A program made the translations under genes and the position numbers. The notes beneath the pieces are model-generated. The model worked only from the letters and a program-made list of their open reading frames with translations, searched no databases and was not told where the DNA came from. From Conidiobolus incongruus B7586 (taxonomy: Eukaryota; Entomophthoromycota; Entomophthoromycetes; Entomophthorales; Conidiobolaceae): a stretch of 20,979 nucleotides of DNA. The stretch is taken from assembly GCA_000697335.1 (NCBI GenBank), contig JNEM01014808.1, forward strand, positions 1-20,979, read 5' to 3'. This document shows, in pieces, positions 8,586-19,700 of the stretch (position 1 is its first letter; each line of letters begins with the position of its first letter).

Positions 8586-11500
8586 TTATATAGCTGTTTT
8601 TAAGTTGAATTTACTATTATTCCACCCTTCATTCTTTGATTTCACTCTTTTCATTTTACTTAAATTCTCCCCTAATCTTCTTCCCAATTACATAATTTTC
8701 ATTTTTGGCAATTGAACCTTTCCTTTTTGATTAAATTATGACTTAGAAAAGTGAGGCAATTAACTTATATGGAAATGAGGTTGATATAAATTTATATTTC
8801 GCAAAGACTTCGAGGGATTCTGCCTGATTAAATGAAGTTGTTTATTTAAGGGGTGTCTTAGTTTGAGGTTTTATAATGAACATTATCAATATGAAAATCC
8901 GCAATCTTAAGCAATTCCAAGCACTTTAATTGCCGATAAAATCAGACCTAATCAATCATTTTAAATTCAACAGTAAACTCAACCAAATCGCTTCGGCTCA
9001 TTTAAATAAGCAACTTTTCAAATTATTGCCAAAAGCTGTTGACTACGGTTGCTAAAAATTATTATCCGGATCCAATTTTAGATAACAGAATTCTTATTCA
9101 ATATCAAAATTGTTCCATTTAGTTCACTATTTTCCAAATTTAGAATTTTTATGAATTAAAAAAATATTATAATATAAAATCATTATTTTTATTATTTAAT
9201 TAAACTAATATAAAATTTCATACTAAATACATTTTTTTATTATTATTTAGTAGATTATATCAAAAGATAAAGATACTTTTATATAATTGAAACGTGAATA
9301 CTAAGGAGAAGATGACTTTTATGAGATTAAATTTAAGTTAGTAACCTAATCAATAGAATATTAAAGAAATATATTATTCCAAAGTCTTATCTATTATCAT
9401 ACAAAATGCTATCATTCAAAATGATGATATTTTAAGCTATAAGCCTTAAGATTCAATTTATCAACTGGACGATTTTAATCCAATCAGATTTGACTATGTC
9501 TCTTCAAAGTAGAATTGTACCTACTTTGAAAATCACTCTCAATTAAATTTAATTCATCACGGAAACTTCAGTCCTATACTCTTTTTAAATCGCATCGTGT
9601 CAGTTATAACAAGATGTTTCTTTAACTTCGATAAATAATATGTTTATAATTATCCCTGTATTAAGGAATGTTATATTAATTTAAATTTTAATAAATACTA
9701 ATTTAAAAGGATTTTTCAAGGTGCTGTTGGGTCAATATATTATTTACTAAAATATTTCGTATCAATATTCAATAATTGAGTGATTATTATCATAAGATCA
9801 AACTTTTAGTTAAAAAATTATGATTTTCTATAATTATTTGTTTATTTAATATTTGAAAAAAAAATATTATATAAATTTAATATCATAAAAACATAGTAAG
9901 ATTTACTGATAATCTATTTATATTAATTATCCTGAATATAAAAGTAATAATGGATGTTATCCATTTTTGTAATATATGTTCCTTTTTGAATGTTATCTCA
10001 AAATGGTTCATTCTGTAATTTTTTTTATTTTTCAACATATATGAAATTATAGGTAAAAAATCAGTGTAATTATGTAAAAAACATATAAAAAGAATATTGA
10101 ATTTATTTCGATCTTTAGTAATAATCTCTCTCATTTGCTTCATTACAAAAACGTGAATTACGCCCAATAAACTATTATTCAGAATTCAATACTCAAAGTA
10201 GAACTTCTGAAGAATGTAACGGATCATCCTTAATAAATTCTTGATTGATTTTTCAATATCTTAGCTCTATTAATTGACTGTTATTAAGACAAATTGTCCA
10301 ATTATCACTCAAAATTCAGCTTTGATTTAGGGGTATTAGCAAAAATATTTAAAAAAAATTCACAATTAATTCCGTCATAATTTGAAGACAAGATATTAAA
10401 ACAGAATTCCTCTAATATGAAATCATCATTTAACTAGATTAAATTAATTTCAACCATTAGGAAATACTATTTAAAGAATAAAATTTGTTAAGATTCAGAG
10501 TGTTTAATTCAACGGTTATTTTTGATGCAAATTCTTTAATTTTAGAAAAAAATATAATCATAAATATTATGAGCATTGAGATTTGAATTATTTTTTAAGC
10601 ATTAATCTATTAAGTTAACTGCTGAAATATTTTTCAAGTTCTTAATAATATAAGGTTACAATATCTTAAGAGTATCAAAAAGATAATTTTATTTTTATTT
10701 TATCAATTCTTTAAAAAATTACCCATTAATAATTATGACATCATCTTCAACAATTTAAAAGTTAGATAAAGATCAATATTAGAAATGTAACTCCAATACT
10801 ACTGATAATTTGAATTGTTATAGAGATACTCCCCAAAAATTTTAAAGAACAGTTTATTAATAGAATTATTGATTAAGAGTATTATCATATTTATGAATAT
10901 ACATTTAACATATCTTGATTACTTTTGCTCTACATTTGATCGATTATATCATCCAAGTATAAATTATAAACAAAATTTAGATCAAATTTTTAGATTATGT
11001 GAAAGTGGAAATACTTGTTTTTAATTTAAATAATTTGGTAATTTTGAACAAATTATGGTTTCTAACTTTTTAGTTAAAGTTATTTATAGTAATTTTAATA
11101 TATTATTTTTGAATTATTGTTAATTAAGTAATATCTCTTCGAATACTAGTAGTACTAAAGTTATATAGAATTATTCGAATATTCAAGAATATAATATTAT
11201 CCACTATTATTTTGTAATAATTAATAGCGTTATAATAATTTCAATAGATCAGTTATAATTAATATATTTACTCCTTTTGGGGCAATATGGTTCAACAATG
11301 ATACAAAAATTATTATTTCATCTTATCATTAAATTGTAATAGTATTTTAGTTAAACTATCATTAAATAATTTTATAGCTAAAATATAAATTAATAACTTT
11401 GTAAATGATCTCATAAAAAATCATTGACAATCATTTATTATAGAATATTTAGTAAAAATATATTAATTTAGATATTAAAATAATATTTTATTTAAAATAA

Positions 11501-11835
11501 GTTTATAATAATTTGAACTTATAAAATTTTACTATTAAAAATATTAAATACTATTATTCAAAAATAAATTATTTGAATAGTATTTGAACTTATATAATAA
11601 TATTACTTGAATATATATTGGATTTTGAGATTTAATATCGAAATAGTGAATATTATAATTATACAAACAAAGATTGGGTAAAATAGCAATATATAGACAA
11701 GTGAAAATATTATAACAATAAAAATGTTGATAAATTTAAATGATGTTGGCAAAGGAACAAATGAAAAAGATTGAAGAGTTAGTATTTGATCTCAATGAAA
11801 TAATGAGGTAATAAATATTTAAATTGAATTTATAA
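8586..11835. other. AT-rich intergenic region, no gene supported
   Basis: Bases 8600-9080 are less AT-rich. They include a pyrimidine-rich stretch on the plus strand (8611-8725) that may belong to the promoter side of the minus-strand genes. Bases 9400-9620 are also slightly richer in G+C and contain a hairpin. Elsewhere only short frames full of Ile, Asn, Lys and Phe appear, as expected by chance. No transposon protein or intact RNA gene was recognised. Confidence 0.6.
9503..9530. repeat. Perfect 10-bp inverted repeat (hairpin)
   Basis: TTCAAAGTAG is followed after 8 bases by its exact complement CTACTTTGAA. A related CAAAGTAGAA occurs at 10194-10203 without the partner arm. Function is unknown. 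Confidence 0.5.
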
Positions 11836-11907
11836 TTTAATATGGTCCAGTAATTAGAATTTTTCGCTTTTACTGAGACTACTAGTGTTCGATTTCCTGT
11901 ATTGGAT
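11836..11907 (+). pseudogene. Decayed tRNA-Glu gene
   Basis: Key tRNA-Glu stretches survive: TATGGTC-AG at the start of the D arm, CTTTTAC in the anticodon loop, GTTCGATT in the T arm and TATTGGA in the acceptor. A cloverleaf folds. Acceptor TTTAATA (11836-11842) pairs fully with TATTGGA (11900-11906), using two G-T wobbles. The anticodon stem TTTCG/TGAGA pairs with two wobbles. The D stem has a C-A mismatch, and the T stem TAGTG/TCCTG has one mismatch and two wobbles. The anticodon triplet is TTT (11869-11871), while tRNA-Glu has TTC, so a body of Glu type carries a Lys-type triplet. Nearly all differences from the expected gene are C-to-T or G-to-A. Six T residues follow at 11929-11934, as an RNA polymerase III terminator would. 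A decayed copy is more likely than a working tRNA. Confidence 0.65.
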
Positions 11908-13189
11908 TGAAACAGTTCCAATCACATATTTTTTATTTCTTTTCATAAATTAATTTTATTTATTTTAAAAATGAAATTACTACTCAATCATCAAATTTCT
12001 TAAAAATATTTTCCTAATGTAACGATATAATACTTTTTTTCATCACAAATAAATCATATTATTATGATACTTATATTTAAATACTTTTTCAATTATATGT
12101 GTCATATATAGTAATTAAAGGTGTTTTGAAATATTATTAATCTATTTTAAATATTCTAACACTAGCATCTTTATATATTGATATCTCAACATAAAATTAG
12201 AATTCTTATATTCTAAGTTGATTTTGAATGAAAACTATATGGTCTATAAATTAGTGCATCAGGTTAGGATTTAGTATAGCATTAAATAATAATATGTATT
12301 TTAATAAATTAAAAGTAACTAAAGTTTCAAGTTTTTCTGATATGATACTATATTTATAAATATATACATCACGCATTACTTCATATTTTTAATAAAAATT
12401 AATACAATAATTCAATAACCAATATATTTTCCTATTAAATAGGTTACATATCATAATATTTATTAAAAAAAGATAATTATATCAAAATTTTAATAATTCG
12501 AATAGATAATATTAATATAATAAATTTCATATTAATTGCATAATAATTAAAATAAAATCAACATATTAAAAATATTATTATTTTGAAAATAAACAGTAAA
12601 TTATAAATATAATAACTATAATTTACTATTTAAATTATATCCGATTTTCAGTTAAATCATGCTAATATTTTCAAATAAAAATGATACTATTTCTTGCATA
12701 ACCCATACTAATAAAAATATTGATAAAAAATCACACAATATATTTTTGATATAATTATTTATGAATGAATAGATTTAGATACTATTAAGTAAATTTATTA
12801 TTTATCTATTTTATATAATATTAGGAGTTTTTTTAAAGTTGACATTTATGAACAAAAATTATTTTTATAAATTTTCCTGATAAAAGTGGTTAAATCGCAT
12901 TAATAAAGCAATACATCTCTATTTAACATAAGGTTCAGTTCAATATCTCTCAATTCTTTTTAAAAATAATATTTATATAATATTTGATAATTTTAATATA
13001 AAATAACAAAATAAAACTTAAAATAATTTAAATATTTTATAATATATTTTAATGGTAAATTATATTATTATAATTTTATATAATTAATAATTATTTTAAA
13101 TTAAATTAAAACAATTTATTATTAATTTAATTTAAGGTTTTAATTAATATGTTTCAAATTAACAATGAGTTTTATTAGATTTTTTGCAG
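11908..13189. other. AT-rich intergenic region, no gene seen
   Basis: Apart from the T run after the tRNA relic, nothing is recognisable. A+T is extreme towards the right (13021-13080 has 2 G/C in 60). Confidence 0.65.
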
Positions 13190-13197
13190 TATAAATA
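13190..13197 (+). promoter_or_regulatory. Candidate TATA box of the plus-strand hydrolase gene
   Basis: TATAAATA lies about 124 bp before the chosen ATG at 13321. Two very short upstream frames (ATG at 13201 and 13206) lie in the presumed leader. A splice-acceptor-like TTACAG at 13283-13288 leaves room for an intron in the leader. In such AT-rich DNA a TATA match is weak evidence. Confidence 0.3.
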
Positions 13198-13320
13198 TTG
13201 ATGATATGCGTGATATTTTGATACTTTGAAGATTTTACCACTTAAATACAGATTTTTGATCAATTTATCAATACTCTTTACATTACAGTGATTCAAATAT
13301 TGGTCAAAATTGGAAAAGAT

Positions 13321-14850
13321 ATGATTTTAGAGACCAGAGTGAATGATAATCATTTAGTATCTAAACCAACGAGTATAGTTGGATGGTTAGCTTTTAAGTT
13401 GATTAGACCTGTTCCAATGTTGTTGAATTTAATGCCAATATTCAACATTTCAGTAATTTTATTTATATCAGGAAAGTTTTATTCAAATCATGCCAGTATT
13501 AAGGGTATCGGAAGACCTTTAATTTTGATTATAAATATCATAGAATTATTCTTTTACTTATATTTGAAATATCAAAACTATAAAATTAATCAAGAGCCTA
13601 TAAAGAAGCATTCAATTTTTCATAAACCCAATTTAAGCGATTTAATTACAAATTCTATCGAGTCTAATAACGATATCAATCAAACGATTCATGGATATTT
13701 TAGCTTCGACGCCGAAAATTGGTCCAGAGAGAGCAAAATCACAAAGTCTATAGTGAAAGAATTCTTATCACTCGGATTTACTAATCTTTATTATCGTCAA
13801 TTAACCAATGATGAAAGGGCATACATTGACGAATTATCAGCTCATTCTAAATTTGCACAAGTTCCAGATATGGGAGATAGTGGGCTGCCAGAAAATTTCA
13901 AATTTTTTACACATTTTAAAGTGCCCTTCCAATATTTACCTTTGGGCGTCTATATAGGTGTAGCTATGGTTCAAATGTTATGTGCTTCACTACTGAAATA
14001 TTACGGCTTTCATTGTATCAGGATAAAAGATGCCAAAAACGTAGGTGTATGGATCAGATTGGGAGATTTTAAAAAATGCAACCTACCTCCGATTGTATTC
14101 TGTCATGGGGCAGTAGTAGGTAAAATTTTATTATTATTATAAATTTATTTAAATTATAATAATGAATTTAGGTATCTGGGGTTATATAAATTTCATTAAC
14201 CAAATTATCAAGAGGAATACAAATAGAACTATTATGCTTGTACAATCTGACACAGTCAATTTAAATCTAGTTCACCAACCTTCAACCAAAGAGGATTATT
14301 TGAAATTGTTTGATCATATTTTCCAAACTTATCAGCTTCCTAGAGCTAATTGGTCCGGTCATTCTTTTGGTACATTGGTAGTATCAATGGTTGCTGGTTC
14401 TAGACCCGAATATATTAATTCAGTAATTCTTATCGATCCAACTTGTATGAATTTATTTGGACCTAGTATGGCATATCATCTCTGTATTTCTCCATTAACT
14501 GAAGCAACTCATGTATTTGTGAGATATTTTGCAGCTTATGAATTCACCATAAGTCATTTAATATATAGACACTTTAGATGGTAATTATACATATTATAAA
14601 ATATCAATTTGACCTAACTGATAATAGGGATGAATTAATATTCTTACCAACATACACATCCAAATACCCCGGTAAAACCTACATATTCTTGGCAGAATTT
14701 GACGAAGTAGTGAATTTCCACGATACTTTTAACTATCTCTCCAGTTTGAATAAGAGTTATAAAATAGAATTAATTCCAAATTTTCAAATAAGACATGCTG
14801 AATTTGCCTTTAGATCTCAAATAATTGACAGAATACTGAAATATTTATAA
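13321..14850 (+). CDS. Membrane-anchored alpha/beta hydrolase, three exons
   Basis: Exons are 13321-14119, 14172-14580 and 14628-14850, giving 476 residues. Intron 1 (52 bp, GTAAAA...TTTAG) splits a Gly codon in phase 1. Intron 2 (47 bp, GTAATT, CTAAC branch site, AATAG) splits a Trp codon in phase 2. Two hydrophobic segments (about 32-51 and 64-83) suggest an N-terminal membrane anchor. The hydrolase fold follows: PPIVFCHG (oxyanion region, H262-G263), GHSFG with nucleophile S331, acid D428 in LAEFDEVV, and H459 in FQIRHAEF. DPTCM and the HFRW ending of exon 2 resemble a fungal hydrolase family I recall. The substrate is unknown. The first in-frame ATG is at 13321; the frame is open a little further upstream without an ATG. 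The minus-strand gene at 15202-16712 is a paralogue lying tail to tail with it. Confidence 0.85.
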
Positions 14851-15201
14851 TTAAATTAATAATTTTTTTTACTCTTTGATATATTTAATAAAATTATAGA
14901 TTTTATAGTTATTAAAGGGTGATTATTTTATTATTAATAATTTGTAAAGTGAATTCAATATTCTATATATTTGTCTTATATTTAACACTAATACTGAGTG
15001 AACATAAAAAAAATAATCATATTAAAAATTTTTTTATGAATAATTGTTTTTTATTGGTAATTTTATTAAATATTTATTATAAAAAAAATAAAATATATTA
15101 ATTATCAAATAAATTTTTTAATCAAAACGTATAATGAATATAGATGTTAAATTATTAAAAATATTTTTATTAATATTTAAAAATAAAGTTATAATATGTT
15201 A
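14851..15201. other. Shared 3' spacer between the two hydrolase genes
   Basis: This 351 bp convergent spacer is very AT-rich and has T runs on one side (14863-14870) and A/T runs on the other. It must hold the 3' ends of both transcripts. A short plus-strand frame inside it looks like chance. Confidence 0.6.
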
Positions 15202-16712
15202 TTACAAAGTCAAAATAATTTCATTTAACATTTCAAAGTTGGTCAAATAACCTCCATGGTATGTATTAGGTAAAATACTATATTTTACATTATCATTCGT
15301 AAAGTTAGTTTTGATATAACTGCCAATTGATTTATAATCAATGATCCCATCATTTTCAGATAGATATATATTAATGGGGCCGTTAATAAAGTTACTGTAT
15401 TCTGGCCAGAAAATTCTCTCTTTCCTAAAATTGAAATTGGATTAGTTTTTTTGTCAGGTATTTAATAGTATATGTTATTACCAGTTGAATTCACGGTTTA
15501 TAATTAAATTAAATGAGAGTTCTTTTGCTCCAAACTGTCTCACAATGGCTAAAATCCAGCAATTAACCTCTTTGAACATTAGATTATACAATGAGTCACA
15601 GTGGATTAAACCGAAGCAAATTGGATCGATAAATGTCATACTATTTACATATTGTGGCCGTTGATGTGCTACAAATGCTCCTATAAAACTTCCGTATGAG
15701 TGGGAGACCCAGTTTGCTTTTTGGAGGTCATGAGCTTTGAATAAATGATCAAAAAGATCAATGTGGTCTTTTGTGGATGGGAATTGATATACTAGATTCA
15801 AGCTGATATAGTCTAATTGTAAAATTACAACTGTTCTTTCCGGATGTAAACTGATTATTTGGTAGATTTTGGTGAAATATTGAACCAATCCTAAAGTCAT
15901 TATTAATATATAGTAATAAGCTTTAAATTAATGAACTCACCCATTGCTATACCGTGAGCAAATATTATTGGAGGTTTTTCCGAATTTCCTTCGCGTATCC
16001 AATACCCAATATGATTAATATGATTCAATTTATAATATTGAAATTGTCTCGATTGCATCCAAACGTTCATAACACGTTTTAAATTCCAGCATAAGAAATA
16101 TATTATAAAAGGTACTTGACTTAGTTGTATAGGATTTCTATCATAATATTTAAACCGAAAAGAATCTGAATAATCATTCTTTAAAGCTTGAATTTCCTTA
16201 TTCTTTAGAAAGATAGATTTAATTAATTTCTTTTGGCTTTTAGAGAGTGCTTCGAAGGAAGGTATATCGTGAATGATCCAAGAGATCCAGTTCATAGCTT
16301 CTGATCTTGTAACCTCTCTATTAATAAAATCCTTAGGGTCGCATAAACTCATCCATACTTTTATTATGCGGAGTAACTGATCTTTGGTTTGGCAAAGGAT
16401 TAAATTTAGTAGTCGTTTAGCCTCAGCCGAACTGGTCTTAAATTTGGGAGTGATAGGTTTTTGATTGAGTTGATAAATCAAATTACGCATATACAAGAAA
16501 AATGCAACTTCAGAGATACTCCATATCAAACAAGTAAACAATAAAGGACTTCCATTGAATAAATAGTCCGCGTTCAAACCAATATACACTAAGAATCCAA
16601 TATGACAATATGGTAATATATTACAAATGAAAGATAATGAATTAGCCAATTTCAACAAAATTAAACTAATACTCATTTTGAATTTACTGGAATACTTTCG
16701 TTTGATGATCAT
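15202..16712 (-). CDS. Membrane-anchored alpha/beta hydrolase, three exons (paralogue)
   Basis: Exons on the minus strand are 16712-15941, 15890-15482 and 15424-15202, giving 467 residues. Intron 1 (50 bp, GTGAGT...TTTAG) and intron 2 (57 bp, GTAATA...TTTAG) fall in the same Gly and Trp codons, with the same phases, as in the plus-strand paralogue. Exon 2 (409 bp) and exon 3 (223 bp) have identical lengths in both. Hydrophobic segments at about 14-46 and 56-75 suggest a membrane anchor. Catalytic parts are PPIIFAHG (H253-G254), SHSYG with nucleophile S322, D419 in LSENDGII, and H450 in NTYHGGY. SHSYG in place of GxSxG matches the form I remember for fungal members, so I do not read it as decay. 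From the split Trp to D is 25 residues and from D to H is 31 in both genes. M13 (ATG at 16676) is an alternative start, since TATAAATA abuts the first ATG. The substrate is unknown. Confidence 0.85.
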
Positions 16713-16720
16713 TATTTATA
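16713..16720 (-). promoter_or_regulatory. Candidate TATA box of the minus-strand hydrolase gene
   Basis: On the minus strand TATAAATA directly abuts the ATG at 16712. If it is the real TATA box, translation would start at the next in-frame ATG (16676), 36 bases further on. That is close to the TATA-to-ATG spacing of the arrestin gene. Confidence 0.3.
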
Positions 16721-19700
16721 CTATTTATGACGCAATGAACTGATTAATTGAAAGATCCCTGAATATAATAAATTATCCTTGAAGCATTTTGCTAATATAT
16801 ATCCGATCCATGTGATTAATAAATAAATAGTTATAAAAATTATAGGTAAAATAAATTCATTGGTTTATAATAATTTTATTTCAGTGAGTTATTTTCAACT
16901 ATGCTCAATTCATAACTTTAAATTAATGATTTTAATACAAAAATTTAACAAAATCTAAATAGATTTTTAATTTGTATTATTATATATAAGTATAAAAAAT
17001 TCACATGTAAAATTTTAGAAAAATATACTAGTTTAATCAAATTTTAATATTAATTGATATTATTATGTAATTTTAAGGAGAAAATTTATGGATCAAAACT
17101 ATTAAGATCCCGAAAATTTATTCAATTAAAATTGATAAATTTTAACATATAAAATGGTATTATAATTAAATAAAGACTGGATATATGAAGTTATATAGTT
17201 ACTAAATAAAAACATGTGTTTTCCTTTTATTAACTATTATAATCAAGTAAATAAACTTTACAATTAAATTTAATATATTGATCTATCTAGTCATTTTTCA
17301 TTCAATATTAATTATCAATCTTGTAATTTTCTCAAAATGAAAATTGCTCCTAATTTAAAAAATAGTGATTAATAATATTATTTTAGGAATACTATATCTA
17401 TAAAAATATATAAAGTTAATAAATATTAAGCAATCAGTTACTAACAAAATAGTATAATGGTATTAATTATATAAAAATTACAAAGCTTAAACATTATATT
17501 TAGTTAAGATTTATATTTACAATGAATTATAATAGGGTATTCACAGAATTAACTTGTAAAATTTTTATTTACTAATAATTATTATATTTTGAGCAGTTTT
17601 TAATTATTTATTGCTAATAAAATCGAACAGTAATATTATGAATAAAAATATAAGAAAGACTAAAAATTTCTCTCTCTGAATAAGTCCCTCCAATACTTGT
17701 AGAAGTTTTCTAATATCCTATACAAATATTTTTTATTCAATTGTAAAATTAATCACTTAAATTTTGATTTCAAATGCATGAATTTGGTATATTTATGACA
17801 CATTAGCTTGTCCTTATATATCTAAAAAACAATTGAAATCACTGGAATTAATTTATAGTTAGCCAAGTCATGTGTAAAATTAATACTTTTCAATATTAGT
17901 TTCTGATTTTTACTTTGTGAGATTATAATCATATTTGCAAAATATTCACCTTTTTGGTAATTTATCCTTAGATTGTCTCTTATCATAGTGCTTTTAAAAT
18001 CAAAAAATATTATTTGAATTATCATAATTTTGTCAAATATTAAAAAATTGCATGATATCATATTACAATGCCAATACCAAGAAACTTGTCTTTTTATATA
18101 ATTAGGTCTTTTTTAATCAAGCAAAAATAATAATATATTGCCTTATAACAAAAAATCCATATTCACCTATAGTTATTAATTTCCAAAGTGCAATAGCAAA
18201 GGTAATATAATTTAAACAATTTATCATAAAATCAATTATTTTATACTATATTTCAAATATTGATAAATTATATTAAATGTTTCAATAATTTAGCTTATTA
18301 GATATGGATTTCATCTTTATAATATAATTAATATTGAATTAAATATTATAACTGCTAATAAAAGGATTAAAATTTTAAAATATTTATTTTTTAATTATAG
18401 AGTGTATTTTTACTTAATGGTTAATATAAATCAAAGGTTATCCTCTGTTTATTATAATCCCTACTCAATGTGCCTGACTCGATGTTTAATTATACCAATA
18501 GAATATAAATTATCTTAATAAATTCTGTTTAATTCTATATAATTAATATAGTGTATAGTTAAAAATATAAATATCTTGATAAATGACCTTTTTATGAAAT
18601 TTATATTTTGTGAATAACATAATATTGGGTTTTATTTTCAAGTTTGATAAATTATAGAAAAAATCATTAAACTACAAGTATATTCAAAATATATTCAACT
18701 TAACAATATTTTAAAAAATAAATTAAATGAATCAAAGTCTAATTATAATCTATTTAAATTTGAATTATTGCTCAAATCTTAATTAACAACTCAGAATAAT
18801 CAATTGTGGTTTAATTTTGTTGATTTTTATTAAATATTTGTGTTCCAAGATGAACTAGAAGCTAAATATAATACATAATATATTGAATAAAAATACAATC
18901 GAATTTCAAACAATGATATAATATAAAATATTTTATCAATAATAAAAATGATCACACTATTGTGATAAAAGATTTTAAATAAATAACAAAAATGACATAA
19001 TTGTATTTAAAGTTAATCCTATATCAATTAATTTATATTAAATAATTAAATATACTCAATCATAAAAATGACAGATATTAACTCTTAATTTTGATTTAAA
19101 CTTATATTTAAGAAAATCAATGAAATATATAAAAAGAATTGAAATTGAAATGGAATATATATATATATTCGCAATAAAGTGCAATATTTTTACAATTCAT
19201 ATAGCAAAAAGTCAATATTATTTGAAATACTAGTTTTGGAATAAGATGATTTGGAATAGTTAAATAATTTCCAAAACTGATCCTCAATAATTCATTAATT
19301 ACCATATGTATTTATTAGATATTTTAAACGTTTAATTTTCAAATCTTATGTAATAGATGTTTCATCATATTGCAAGTCCCAACATATATAATAAATTCAT
19401 ATACTTATGCAAATCATTTAAAATATATAATTTTTGAAGTTTTATATTAATAAAATGTTTTGATGAATACAATATACCTTAATTGAATTTGAAGATAGCT
19501 TTTCTCTCAAATAGATATAATATATTTAATTAAAAATTCATTTAAATTAATATTATTAACAAATTGGAAATCGAATCTATATTTAGCCTACATTAATTAA
19601 TTAAGCTTCTAATTTTTACACACTAGAAATATTAATCAAGTATCTAGTCTAAAATGTCAATAACGACCATTTTATACTTGATGACAGTATATGTTTTTAT

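Noticed and set aside
9421-9427. ATGATGA as a C box of a C/D snoRNA
   Set aside because: No CTGA D box at a suitable distance and no closing stem.
9883-10167. Minus-strand frame of 94 codons
   Set aside because: Ile/Asn/Lys/Phe-rich chance frame in AT-rich DNA with no motif or hydrophobic pattern of a known family.
11736-11921. Minus-strand frame of 61 codons
   Set aside because: It is partly the reverse strand of the tRNA relic, which explains its less AT-rich part.
13288-13320. GTG as start of the plus-strand hydrolase
   Set aside because: Eukaryotic nuclear genes start at ATG. The first in-frame ATG is 13321, and the upstream bases look like leader or a splice acceptor.
14162-14584. Reading the hydrolase pieces as separate small genes, also at 14578-14850 and 15478-15900
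   Set aside because: Good GT...AG introns join them in frame, and the exon borders agree exactly between the two paralogues.
14919-15101. Plus-strand frame in the spacer between the hydrolase genes
   Set aside because: Low-complexity Ile/Leu/Asn/Lys content, no motif, and it lies in the 3' spacer.
17822-18061. Minus-strand frame of 79 codons
   Set aside because: Composition is as expected by chance and no recognisable domain is present.
19117-19305. Minus-strand frame of 62 codons
   Set aside because: It overlaps an AT microsatellite and has no motif.
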